Shown here: one piece after another, positions 1-6,607 of the stretch
How positions within the stretch are numbered: the stretch's first letter is position 1
How the letters are laid out: each line of letters begins with the position of its first letter
Origin: Verrucomicrobiota bacterium
Lineage (GTDB): Bacteria > Verrucomicrobiota > Verrucomicrobiia > Limisphaerales > JAHEOI01
DNA length: 6,913 nucleotides
Direction: 5' to 3'
Assembly: GCA_018610125.1 (NCBI GenBank)
Contig: JAHEOI010000244.1
Span: 1-6,913, forward strand
Notes under the pieces: model-generated
The model's input: only the letters and a program-made list of their open reading frames with translations
What the model was told of the DNA's origin: nothing
Database searches by the model: none
Made by a program: the position numbers and the translations under genes

Positions 1-291
1 CGCCCGCCAGAATTGGCCGGGATCCGCTTTGAGCTGAACCACTTTTTTGGCGGCCTCGAAGGAGCTTCGGAGAAGGAGCTCGGCGCGATCCAGTGTGCCG
101 AAGAGGTTCGATACCGCCGGAAAAGGACTTCCTTTCACCTTTTCGAAAAAGAGGGCCGGTCCTTGGTTCTGATAGACGCGGCGGTGGATCTCGGCCATTT
201 CCAGGTAAGGGTCGACTTCCCGGGAAATCCGCTTAAGCTGCCCATGCCGTTCGAGATCGTCGACGGCGTTTCTGAGGCTGGTGTATGCCAT
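1..291 (-). CDS. ubiD: UbiD-family decarboxylase, N-terminal part (cut by left window edge)
   Basis: Reading the minus strand from an ATG at 291-289 gives 97 codons without a stop up to the window edge. The product begins MAYTSLRNAVDDLERHGQLK and continues with RISREVDP, EMAEIHRRV, GPALFFEKVKG and AVSNLFGT. This is the N-terminal pattern of UbiD/4-hydroxy-3-polyprenylbenzoate decarboxylases: an LRxxxxxLExxGxLKRI start, a VDPxLE segment, a GPALLFE strand and a NLFGT strand. Family members use prenylated FMN, made by UbiX, to decarboxylate aromatic or unsaturated acids, most often in ubiquinone or menaquinone synthesis, and are cytosolic. The catalytic Glu-Arg-Glu residues lie beyond the edge, so the exact substrate cannot be inferred. 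The family runs to about 480-500 residues, so roughly a fifth is present. No strong Shine-Dalgarno sequence precedes the ATG; the start is chosen because the family alignment begins there. It is divergent from the M3 peptidase gene. Confidence 0.85.
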   Translation of the reverse strand, partial: MAYTSLRNAVDDLERHGQLKRISREVDPYLEMAEIHRRVYQNQGPALFFEKVKGSPFPAVSNLFGTLDRAELLLRSSFEAAKKVVQLKADPGQFWRA

Positions 292-355
292 AGTCGCCGG
301 CAAGGTATTAACATTAATCAGTATGCAGGCGCGAGAGCCAATACAACGGATAGGA

Positions 356-371
356 ACCTCGTCCCCGAGGT
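356..371. other. Perfect 6-bp hairpin in the divergent spacer
   Basis: ACCTCG at 356-361 and CGAGGT at 366-371 are perfect inverted repeats around a TCCC loop. The hairpin lies about 66 bases upstream of the M3 peptidase start and 65 bases upstream of the UbiD start. A second inverted repeat, ACTGG (404-408) and CCAGT (418-422), sits just ahead of the peptidase start. Either could be an operator half-site pair or a 5' leader structure, or chance. No T-tract follows, so neither is a terminator. I see no recognisable promoter boxes for either gene in this 145-base spacer. Confidence 0.35.
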
Positions 372-436
372 CTCTATCAGGGAATGCGCCCGCGAGGGTT
401 TTCACTGGTGGGCTTTGCCAGTATGGTGATGGCGAT

Positions 437-2176
437 ATGCCGCAGTTACCGTTTGGTCAGTTGTCACCTTATGTCGCGCGCCGTTTTGTCCCGGAGGGGA
501 TCAATCTCGGTGATTGGGAAGCGGTCCGTCCGCTGTTTGATAAATTGGAAGCGCGGCTCCGGGAGGTGGCCTCATCCCAAGAGCTGGAAGCCTGGCTTAT
601 CGAGCTTGGGGAACTGCAAGCTGCCCTTGAGGAGGAGGGAGCCCGGCGGTATATCGCGATGACTTGTGATACCGATGATACGGAGGCCGAGCAAGCCTAC
701 TTGGATTTTGTGGAAAACGTGGAGCCAAAGATTAAGCCACGGCATTTTCGTCTTGCCGAGGGATATTTAAGGCATCCGGTCCGGGAGCAGTTGAGCTCCG
801 ATCGATATCACGTGTTTGATCGAGACACCCGTGTCGAAGTGGAGCTGTATCGGGAGGCCAATGTCCCTCTGGAAACCGAGGAGAACAAGCTCGGGCAACG
901 GTATCAAAAGCTTAGCGGTGGGCTGACCGTTGAATTTCGCGGTGAGGAAAAGACGCTTACGCAGATGGCGCCCTACTTGGAGGAGCCGGACCGCGGTCTT
1001 CGACAAGAGGTCTGGGAATTGGTTGCGGACCGGCGTTGGCGGGAAAAGTCCTCGTTTGACGATATCTTCGATCAGCTCTTCAACCTGCGCAAAACGATTG
1101 CTTCCAATGCTGGATTTTCGGATTATCGCGATTATGCCTTTCGGGCGCACCGAAGATTTGATTACACCCCCGAAGATTGTGAGGCGTTTCATCGCGCGGT
1201 CGAGGTGGAGGTAATGCCGGCGGTTCGGTCACTGCAGCAAGATCGCCTTCATAAGCTTGAGCTTTCACGATTGCGGCCTTGGGACCTTGCGGTCGATCCC
1301 ATGGGGCGTCCGCCGCTGAAGCCTTTTAGCATCGTTGACGAGCTGGTCGAGGGCGCCCGAGAGGTTTTCTTGAAGGTCGACCCGGAACTGGGCAATCGGT
1401 TTCGAAAGCTGCAGGAGTTGGGGCTTTTGGATCTCGCCAATCGAAAGGGCAAAGCGCCGGGAGGCTATCAGACAGCGCTTTCCGAAGCTCGGTTGCCATT
1501 TATCTTCATGAATGCGGTTGGGATGCAGCGTGATGTCGAAACGTTGTTGCACGAGTCTGGCCACGCCTTTCATACGCTCGGGACCCGGGATGAAGACTTT
1601 CTGCCTTATCGCGAGGCACCGATCGAGTTTTGTGAGGTCGCCTCGATGACCATGGAGCTTATCGGCAACGAGTACCTCGATGTTTTTATGTCGCCGCTCG
1701 ATGCGCAACGGGCACGCCGAGACCATCTGAAGGGGGTGTTGAAGGTTCTCCCATGGATCGCGACGATTGATGCCTTTCAGCATTGGCTCTACACGCATCC
1801 CGATCATGGGCAGGAAGAACGAGAAGAGGCATGGGTGGAAATTGTGCAGCGATTTGGCGGTATCGTCGACTGGACCGGGTACGAAGGTTATCGGCGGCAG
1901 CTATGGCATCGTCAGCTTCATCTCTTTCTCGAGCCATTCTACTACATCGAATATGGGATCGCGCAAATCGGGGCGCTGCAGATTTGGAACAACTGGAAAA
2001 AGGATCCTAAAGCGGCTTTGACCGATTACAAGAAGGCCTTGGAGCTCGGGGGATCCCGCCCATTGCCGGAGCTTTTCGAGACGGCCGGATGCCGATTTCG
2101 GTTCGATGCGGAGACGTTGGCCCCTCTTGTGAAACTGATCCAAAACGAGCTTGCCCGCCTTGATGACGTGGATTAG
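437..2176 (+). CDS. M3-family zinc oligoendopeptidase (PepF-like)
   Basis: The 579-residue product is a cytosolic zinc metallopeptidase of family M3, which cleaves short peptides during peptide turnover. The zinc site is complete: HESGH at residues 372-376 supplies two histidine ligands and the catalytic Glu373. Glu400 in EFCEVASM, 24 residues after His376, is the third ligand, at the spacing seen in thimet oligopeptidase-type enzymes. Near the C-terminus, residues 495-506 (HLFLEPFYYIEY) carry the conserved His/Tyr substrate-binding segment, followed by GIAQIGA. The N-terminal two fifths is the helical lobe. There is no signal peptide. The open frame extends upstream to 281, but its first 52 codons look non-coding; the protein pattern begins at MPQLPFG, and a purine-rich GGTGATGG lies just upstream, so 437 is preferred. 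Length fits the M3B oligoendopeptidase group at about 560-600 residues. The exact specificity and gene symbol are not assignable from sequence. Confidence 0.93.
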   Translation: MPQLPFGQLSPYVARRFVPEGINLGDWEAVRPLFDKLEARLREVASSQELEAWLIELGELQAALEEEGARRYIAMTCDTDDTEAEQAYLDFVENVEPKIKPRHFRLAEGYLRHPVREQLSSDRYHVFDRDTRVEVELYREANVPLETEENKLGQRYQKLSGGLTVEFRGEEKTLTQMAPYLEEPDRGLRQEVWELVADRRWREKSSFDDIFDQLFNLRKTIASNAGFSDYRDYAFRAHRRFDYTPEDCEAFHRAVEVEVMPAVRSLQQDRLHKLELSRLRPWDLAVDPMGRPPLKPFSIVDELVEGAREVFLKVDPELGNRFRKLQELGLLDLANRKGKAPGGYQTALSEARLPFIFMNAVGMQRDVETLLHESGHAFHTLGTRDEDFLPYREAPIEFCEVASMTMELIGNEYLDVFMSPLDAQRARRDHLKGVLKVLPWIATIDAFQHWLYTHPDHGQEEREEAWVEIVQRFGGIVDWTGYEGYRRQLWHRQLHLFLEPFYYIEYGIAQIGALQIWNNWKKDPKAALTDYKKALELGGSRPLPELFETAGCRFRFDAETLAPLVKLIQNELARLDDVD

Positions 2177-2231
2177 AAGGGTAGACCGGGCTGCGTTGCG
2201 TCGCGCTGTCCAGCATGCTCATTTTCGACGG

Positions 2232-2319
2232 GGCTGGAATGCTCAGCCTGATAGGGACGCCATCTTCGGCGTTCACGTGCGGACCGCAGCGGAGTGCGGT
2301 CCCTACCGCAACGGCGGTA
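2232..2319. repeat. Run of consecutive hairpins, REP-like palindromic element
   Basis: Four short hairpins lie head to tail between the peptidase stop and the rhomboid gene. They are GGCTG (2232-2236) with CAGCC (2244-2248); GACGCC (2256-2261) with GGCGTT (2268-2273), one pair being a wobble; GGACCGCA (2281-2288) with TGCGGTCC (2295-2302), an 8-bp perfect stem with a 6-base loop; and TACCGC (2304-2309) with GCGGTA (2314-2319), a 6-bp perfect stem. In addition TAGGGAC (2252-2258) and GTCCCTA (2299-2305) are outer inverted repeats enclosing the two middle hairpins. Paired hairpins bounded by short conserved ends are typical of REP elements mobilised by RAYT transposases. That identity is inferred; only one copy is visible here. 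A role as an mRNA 3'-end stabiliser for the peptidase transcript is an alternative. There is no T-tract, so an intrinsic terminator is unlikely. Confidence 0.6.
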
Positions 2320-2384
2320 ACGGGGAGGCAGCTTCGGCAATCTGCGAGCGGGGCAAGGGGATCGGCGGGGAGAAAAAAACGACG

Positions 2385-2413
2385 TTGAACATGAGGGCTT
2401 AGGCGGGTAGACT
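2385..2413 (+). promoter_or_regulatory. Candidate sigma70-type promoter of the rhomboid gene
   Basis: TTGAAC at 2385-2390 (4 of 6 matches to TTGACA) and TAGACT at 2408-2413 (4 of 6 matches to TATAAT) are separated by exactly 17 bases. Only nine bases separate the -10 box from the ATG at 2423. A normal transcription start 6-8 bases past the -10 box would fall at about 2419-2421, leaving almost no leader. This is a pattern-based prediction. Confidence 0.4.
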
Positions 2414-2422
2414 GAATCGGAG

Positions 2423-3352
2423 ATGCTTGATGATCGATCATACATGCGGCAGCAGCCCAGCTTACCCGAGAGGCAGTTGTCTCTCACTGTATGGCTTCTG
2501 ATCATTAACGCCGGCGTATTCTTTGTGCAGTCGTTGTTGCGGAGCACGCAAGGGGGAGCCTTTTTCCTTCAGCAATATCTCTATTTGAGCACCGAGGGGA
2601 TCCTTAACGGCTTTTTTTGGCAGTTGCTAACGTATCAATTTCTGCATGGAGATGTCTTTCATCTGCTCATCAACTGTGTTGTCCTCTATTTCGTGGGGCG
2701 GCATGTGGAGAATGCCTTGGGCGGACCGACCTTTCTCAAGCTGTACTTTCTGAGTGGTGCCTTGGGGGGGCTTTTGCAGGTGATTTTTGGGATCATGTGG
2801 CCCGACACCTTTGGAGTGTATGTTGTCGGCGCATCGGCCGGAGTTTACGGGTTGGTGGCTGCGTTTGCGGCCATGGCGCCTGAACAGCCGTTGACCTTCC
2901 TTCTTATGTTCGTCTTGCCGATCAATATCCGGGCGAAATGGTTGATTTTGGGGGCGTTGATCCTTTCGGTGCTGGGTATTGTCAGCGCGACGCCTGGACG
3001 AGGAGGGATTGCCCATGCGGCGCATCTGGGAGGCCTGATAGGTGGAATCGGCTACACGCATTGGCTTGGGCTCTCGGTCTTGACCCGGGGTATGGTCCCC
3101 TCATTCGAGGGTGGGGCTAAGCGAACCATGAGAAGAAGTCGCCCGGTTCGGGCCAAGAAGCCGCGGCACTATTTTTGGCGCCAACCCAAATCGGAGGTTA
3201 GTCAATCGGACTCGGATTTGCCACCGGCGGAGTTCATGCGGAAGGAAGTCGACCCGATATTGGAGAAGATTTCCGCTCATGGCATTCACAGCCTGACCGA
3301 GCGCGAGCGCCGGATTCTCGATGCGGCCCGATCGAGAATGAGTAAGCGATAA
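2423..3352 (+). CDS. Rhomboid-family intramembrane serine protease
   Basis: The 309-residue product is a multi-pass inner-membrane protease that cleaves transmembrane substrates within the bilayer. The catalytic dyad is intact: Ser138 in GASAGVYG (136-143) and His201 in AHLGG. His75, His80 and Asn84 in the HGDVFHLLIN segment match the conserved oxyanion-stabilising positions of GlpG-type rhomboids. Hydrophobic segments lie at about 19-39, 62-91, 104-125, 131-151, 157-187 and 200-217, which fits the six-helix core. From about 230 the protein becomes basic and polar (KRTMRRSRPVRAKKPRH), as expected for a cytoplasmic linker. It ends in a charged helical tail at 273-307 (EVDPILEKISAHGIHSL followed by TERERRILDAA), a type of C-terminal module seen on many rhomboids of Bacteroidota and PVC bacteria. 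No Shine-Dalgarno sits at normal spacing; GGAG directly abuts the ATG. Met8 (2444) is a possible alternative start. The substrate is unknown. Confidence 0.92.
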   Translation: MLDDRSYMRQQPSLPERQLSLTVWLLIINAGVFFVQSLLRSTQGGAFFLQQYLYLSTEGILNGFFWQLLTYQFLHGDVFHLLINCVVLYFVGRHVENALGGPTFLKLYFLSGALGGLLQVIFGIMWPDTFGVYVVGASAGVYGLVAAFAAMAPEQPLTFLLMFVLPINIRAKWLILGALILSVLGIVSATPGRGGIAHAAHLGGLIGGIGYTHWLGLSVLTRGMVPSFEGGAKRTMRRSRPVRAKKPRHYFWRQPKSEVSQSDSDLPPAEFMRKEVDPILEKISAHGIHSLTERERRILDAARSRMSKR

Positions 3353-3360
3353 CGAGCCGT

Positions 3361-3464
3361 TGTGTCGTATTCTTTGCAAAAATTCCTGCACAATAAAGAG
3401 GAGCGAATTAAGCGGCTGGCAGCCGCTTCTACTTTGCTTATCCGTGCAGGAACTTTCGCACACA
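3361..3464. other. Large nested stem-loop; possible structured RNA or palindromic element
   Basis: This gene-free stretch begins eight bases after the rhomboid stop and folds as concentric inverted repeats. AAGCGGCT (3410-3417) and AGCCGCTT (3421-3428) make a perfect 8-bp apical stem with a 3-base loop. ATAA-type pairing (3393-3396 with 3438-3441) and a perfect 9-bp stem, TTCCTGCAC (3383-3391) with GTGCAGGAA (3444-3452), enclose it. Outside that, AAA (3380-3382) pairs with TTT (3454-3456), GC (3376-3377) with GC (3458-3459), and TGTGT (3361-3365) with ACACA (3460-3464). The order of helices is consistent with one long imperfect hairpin of about 100 bases. It does not match 4.5S, 6S, tmRNA or RNase P signatures I know. 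Options are a small RNA, a non-autonomous palindromic repeat, or a 3'-end structure of the rhomboid mRNA. The apical hairpin is followed by CTTCTACTTT, which is too weak a T-run for a confident terminator. Confidence 0.55.
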
Positions 3465-3686
3465 TTAATCGCAGCGGGCCAAGGCGCACCGGGTCAAGGG
3501 CGTGGGGATTCGATCCGTCGGTTTGCATTGAGGACTCACTGTCTACCCCTCGCTGAGGTTCCGCCTCGCGGAGGAGAAAAAAGGAATTTCTCATTCACCC
3601 CGCGCAAGGGCCGTCCAGGCAGCGCCGGTTCACACGCTCGATTTTCGCCTTTTGTTTCCACTCCCGATCTGTTTATTTAGCCCTCC
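3465..3686. other. Rest of the rhomboid-purB spacer: no gene seen, small hairpin cluster
   Basis: No convincing coding sequence or RNA gene is visible on either strand. At 3548-3592 there is a compact cluster of pairings: GAGG (3555-3558) with CCTC (3564-3567), the competing TCCGC (3560-3564) with GCGGA (3568-3572), and GAGAAA (3574-3579) with TTTCTC (3587-3592). CCTCGC occurs twice, at 3548-3553 and 3564-3569. The first two hairpins share bases and are mutually exclusive, as in an alternating leader, but no leader peptide or aptamer is recognisable. I found no good promoter pair ahead of purB; the AT-rich stretch at 3650-3680 is the most likely place. Confidence 0.4.
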
Positions 3687-5003
3687 ATGATTTCGAGGTA
3701 CACGCGCCCGGAGATGCGCGACATTTGGACGGATGAACGGAAGCTGAGCACTTGGCTGCGGATCGAGCTCCTTGCCAGCGAGGTTTTACGCGACCACGGG
3801 GCGATCCCGGGCCAAGATTTTGAGCAGTTGCGGGCCAATGCAAGCTTTTCGCTGGAGCGTTGCCAAGAGCTCGAGCGCACACTCAATCATGATGTTGTCG
3901 CCTTCACGACCAATGTAAGCGAGAATATCGGTCCCCCCGCCAACCGCTGGCTCCATTTCGGCCTGACCAGCAGCGATATCGTGGATACCGGATTGGCGTT
4001 GCAATTGGTTGAATCTGTCGACCTCTTGCTGAAGGATGTCGATTCGCTGTTGGCGGTCATCGCCACCAAAGCCCGGACTTACCAATTCACTCCGATGATC
4101 GGGCGGAGCCATGGGATCCATGCCGAGCCGACCACATTCGGGCTTAAGATGGCGCTCATGTACGACGAATTCGGGCGTGCTCGGAAACGGTTGGCGTCGG
4201 CTCGGGAAGCGATTGCCGTTGGCAAGCTTTCCGGAGCGGTCGGGACGAATGCGCACATTCCCCCGGAGGTCGAGGAGGAGGTCTGTTGTCGACTGGGGCT
4301 CAAGCCGGCTTCGATCGCGACGCAGGTAGTGCAGCGGGACTTGCACGCCGAATGCCTGTCGACGCTGGCGTTGGTGGCCGCCAGTGTCGAGCGGTGGGCG
4401 ACGGAGTTTCGTCATCTTCAACGGACCGAGGTCCTGGAGGTCGAGGAATATTTCGGCAAGGGACAGAAAGGTTCGAGCGCCATGCCGCATAAGCGGAACC
4501 CGATTACCAGCGAGCGGCTTAGCGGCTTGGCGCGAGTTATTCGTGGGCATGCCGTATCGGGACTCGAGGATGTGCCGCTCTGGCATGAAAGGGATATCAG
4601 TCACAGTTCGGTAGAGCGGGTTGTCTTTCCGGATTCATTCACCTTATTGGACTACATGCTGGTGACTCTGACCAAGCTTGTGGAAGGGCTTTTGGTCTAT
4701 CCGGAAAACATGAAGCGAAATCTCGAGCTTTCTTTGGGACTTTGGCATTCGCAAACCGTCCTGCTGAGGCTGGTCGAAAAAGGACTGACTCGGGAGCGGG
4801 CTTATGAAATCGTCCAAAGGAATGCCATGAAAACATGGGAAGCCAAGCACGCCGGGAGCGAGGGAGCAGACTTCAAAACGCAGCTTCTCCAGGATTCGGA
4901 AGTGAGTGAGGTGATCTCCAAGGAAGAGCTCGACGAAATCTGCCAGCTTGACTTCCATTTCCGTCATGTCCGCGAACGGTTTAGACGACTCGGATTGGAA
5001 TAG
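3687..5003 (+). CDS. purB: Adenylosuccinate lyase
   Basis: The 438-residue enzyme cleaves fumarate from SAICAR in IMP synthesis and from adenylosuccinate in AMP synthesis; it is a cytosolic homotetramer of the fumarase/aspartase superfamily. The N-terminus MISRYTRPEM matches the usual PurB start, so the ATG at 3687 is chosen although no Shine-Dalgarno is visible (CCCTCC precedes it). Active-site blocks are all present: His68 in NHDVVAF, HFGLTSSD at 90-97, His142 in GRSHGIHAEPT (the general-acid histidine, His141 in the Bacillus enzyme), and the flexible signature loop GSSAMPHKRNP at 262-272 with the conserved serines. The helical C-terminal domain (about 360-435) ends in FRHVRERFRRL. Length is close to the 430-residue short PurB class (Bacillus/Thermotoga type) rather than the 456-residue E. 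coli type. It stands alone, without other pur genes beside it. Confidence 0.97.
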   Translation: MISRYTRPEMRDIWTDERKLSTWLRIELLASEVLRDHGAIPGQDFEQLRANASFSLERCQELERTLNHDVVAFTTNVSENIGPPANRWLHFGLTSSDIVDTGLALQLVESVDLLLKDVDSLLAVIATKARTYQFTPMIGRSHGIHAEPTTFGLKMALMYDEFGRARKRLASAREAIAVGKLSGAVGTNAHIPPEVEEEVCCRLGLKPASIATQVVQRDLHAECLSTLALVAASVERWATEFRHLQRTEVLEVEEYFGKGQKGSSAMPHKRNPITSERLSGLARVIRGHAVSGLEDVPLWHERDISHSSVERVVFPDSFTLLDYMLVTLTKLVEGLLVYPENMKRNLELSLGLWHSQTVLLRLVEKGLTRERAYEIVQRNAMKTWEAKHAGSEGADFKTQLLQDSEVSEVISKEELDEICQLDFHFRHVRERFRRLGLE

Positions 5004-5047
5004 AGAAGGATCTTCCACGGGGAACTCTTCCCGCTGTCGTTGCGTTA

Positions 5048-5070
5048 GCTTGCATCGTTCGTGGGCAAGC
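5048..5070. other. Inverted repeat between convergent purB and lysS
   Basis: GCTTGC (5048-5053) and GCAAGC (5065-5070) form a 6-bp perfect stem with an 11-base loop in the 76-base convergent spacer. A shorter one, GAAG (5006-5009) with CTTC (5013-5016), follows the purB stop. Placement suits a bidirectional transcription end, but neither has a T-tract on either strand, so a Rho-independent terminator is not supported. Confidence 0.25.
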
Positions 5071-5079
5071 GTGTCACGG

Positions 5080-6531
5080 TCACCCTTTCGGTCTTAATTG
5101 GGGAAAGAGGATAACATCGCGGATGCTATCCTGACCGAGGAGGAGCATGCAGAGGCGATCGATTCCGATTCCGATGCCGCCGGCCGGGGGCATGCCATGC
5201 TCGAGACCGACCAAAAAGTCTTCGTCCAGTTTCTGCTGCTCGCCGCCGGCCTGATGTTCCAGGCTTTCCCGTTGCTCGATTGGATTGTTCTGTTCCGAGT
5301 ACGCGGGGGCGATCTCTTGGCCGTTGATACAGCACTCAAAGACCTCGACTGTGGCAGGATCGTCGCGGGAGGTTTTGGCGAGCGGGATGAGCTCTTTCGG
5401 GAGATGCGTCACAAACGTCGGTTGGATGAGATTCGGCTCGATCCGCTTTTCAAAAACGGCGTTGGTGACTTCGAAATCTTCGAAGTCGGGTCGAACGTCG
5501 GCGCCCATTGATTTCGCACGCTCTTGCCGGTCGCCGGGCGTCAGCTCAAACCAGTCGTTGCCGACATATTCCCGGACCAGGTCTTTATAGCGGACCTGCT
5601 TCCAGTCCGGGGTTAGGTCAATCGTGCGGATCACCTCGCCCTCTTCATTGGTGTGCTCGATTTTCAAGGTCCCGAGCACCTTTTGAGCGACGTGACAGAG
5701 CATCGATTGGAGCAGCTCCATCATGCTATGGAAATCACCGTAAGCCTCATAGGCCTCGAGCATTGTGAACTCCGGGTTATGATTCCTCGAGAGGCCCTCG
5801 TTGCGAAAATTGCGCCCGATCTCGAAGACGCGCTCGATGCCGCCGACCAAGAGCCGTTTCAAGTAGAGCTCCAATGCAATGCGAAGGTAAAAGTTGGCTC
5901 CGAGGGCGTTGTGATACGTGACGAACGGTTGGGCGGCCGCTCCGCCCGGGATACGTTGCATCATCGGGGTCTCGACCTCGATATAATTCCGCTCATGGAG
6001 GAAGTTGCGGATCTCGCGAATGATGGCGCTCCGGTTGAGGAAGACATCTCGGACCTCCTGACTCGACATCAGGTCGAGGTAGCGTTGGCGGTGCCGAGTC
6101 TCAGGGTCGACCAAGCCGTGCCATTTCTCCGGCGGTGGCCGGAGGGCTTTCGTCAGCACGACAAATTCGGCAAGCTTGACCGAGATCTCGCCTGTCTTTG
6201 TGGTGAAGAGCGTGCCGTTGACGCCGATGAAATCGCCCATATCGAGGAGCTTGAAGGTCTCGAAGGCTTCGGCGCCGATTAAATCCTTTTTGACATAGAT
6301 CTGGATGCGTCCGGTCTGGTCGCGGATGTCGATAAATTGGGTTTTGCCCATATCGCGATGCGCCGTGATACGGCCCGCAAGGGCAACTTCCCTGCCTTCG
6401 GCGTAGTTCTGCGTTGCCTCGGCGCACCCTTCCGTCGGGGCAAATCGGTTCGAATACGGATCGATCCCTTTCTCGCGCAGGGATTCCAGTTTTCGCTTGC
6501 GCTGCTCGATTAGCGTATTTGTCTCTCCCAT
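5080..6531 (-). CDS. lysS: Lysyl-tRNA synthetase, class II
   Basis: The 483-residue cytosolic enzyme charges tRNA-Lys with lysine using ATP and acts as a homodimer. After a basic N-terminal helix (RKRKLESLREKGIDPY), an OB-fold anticodon-binding domain spans about 48-125. The catalytic core shows all three class II motifs: motif 1 at about 177-192 (FLHERNYIEVETPMM, invariant Pro189), motif 2 at about 236-256 (FEIGRNFRNEG, Arg240, then NHNPEFTMLEAYEAY), and motif 3 GGIGIGIDR at 451-459 with Arg459 binding ATP. The C-terminus RDVILFPQLRPKG is standard. Length is slightly below the 500 or so typical of E. coli LysS, with no missing block. The start at 6531 is supported by the N-terminal pattern; the ribosome-binding site upstream is weak. 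The gene converges on purB. It lies 76 bases downstream of the DUF62 gene on the same strand and may be read through from it. Confidence 0.97.
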   Translation of the reverse strand: MGETNTLIEQRKRKLESLREKGIDPYSNRFAPTEGCAEATQNYAEGREVALAGRITAHRDMGKTQFIDIRDQTGRIQIYVKKDLIGAEAFETFKLLDMGDFIGVNGTLFTTKTGEISVKLAEFVVLTKALRPPPEKWHGLVDPETRHRQRYLDLMSSQEVRDVFLNRSAIIREIRNFLHERNYIEVETPMMQRIPGGAAAQPFVTYHNALGANFYLRIALELYLKRLLVGGIERVFEIGRNFRNEGLSRNHNPEFTMLEAYEAYGDFHSMMELLQSMLCHVAQKVLGTLKIEHTNEEGEVIRTIDLTPDWKQVRYKDLVREYVGNDWFELTPGDRQERAKSMGADVRPDFEDFEVTNAVFEKRIEPNLIQPTFVTHLPKELIPLAKTSRDDPATVEVFECCINGQEIAPAYSEQNNPIEQRESLEHQAGGEQQKLDEDFLVGLEHGMPPAGGIGIGIDRLCMLLLGQDSIRDVILFPQLRPKG

Positions 6532-6576
6532 AAATCAGTTGTTTCCCATTTAACCCATAAAACACAGGTCAAGCGC

Positions 6577-6599
6577 CGCTGTCGACGGTATTAACAGCG
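6577..6599. other. Inverted repeat between the DUF62 gene and lysS
   Basis: CGCTGT (6577-6582) and ACAGCG (6594-6599) form a perfect 6-bp stem with an 11-base loop, starting nine bases beyond the DUF62 stop codon on the minus strand. No T-tract follows on that strand, so a terminator is not supported. A TTGACC box (minus strand, 6572-6567) lies just downstream of it, but no fitting -10 box is found at 16-18 bases. Confidence 0.25.
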
Positions 6600-6607
6600 T
6601 ACGGTTG

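Noticed and set aside
13..429. A 138-codon plus-strand open frame at the left edge
   Set aside because: It is antisense to the UbiD N-terminus over most of its length; the minus-strand reading matches a known family and this one does not.
2151..2402. An 83-codon plus-strand open frame spanning the peptidase end and the hairpin run
   Set aside because: Its sequence is dictated by the palindromes, it overlaps the peptidase stop, and it resembles no protein family.
3410..3438. Intrinsic terminator for the rhomboid gene
   Set aside because: The 8-bp stem is good, but the following CTTCTACTTT is not a proper U-run, and the hairpin is nested in a larger structure.
3500..3525. GATTCGATCC, resembling a tRNA T-loop
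   Set aside because: The flanking bases do not make a 5-bp T-stem and no acceptor or anticodon arms can be found on either strand.
3362..3556. A 64-codon GTG-started open frame in the rhomboid-purB spacer
   Set aside because: It lies on top of the nested stem-loop, which explains its sequence better. There is no ribosome-binding site, and the composition looks like non-coding DNA (arginine/serine-rich, no recognisable family).
3286..3594. A 102-codon minus-strand open frame overlapping the rhomboid 3' end
   Set aside because: It is a shadow of the rhomboid C-terminal coding sequence and the palindromic spacer; no family resemblance and no ribosome-binding site.
5653..6282. A 209-codon plus-strand open frame inside lysS
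   Set aside because: It is the antisense shadow of the well-supported lysS gene, where GC-rich codon use leaves the opposite strand open.
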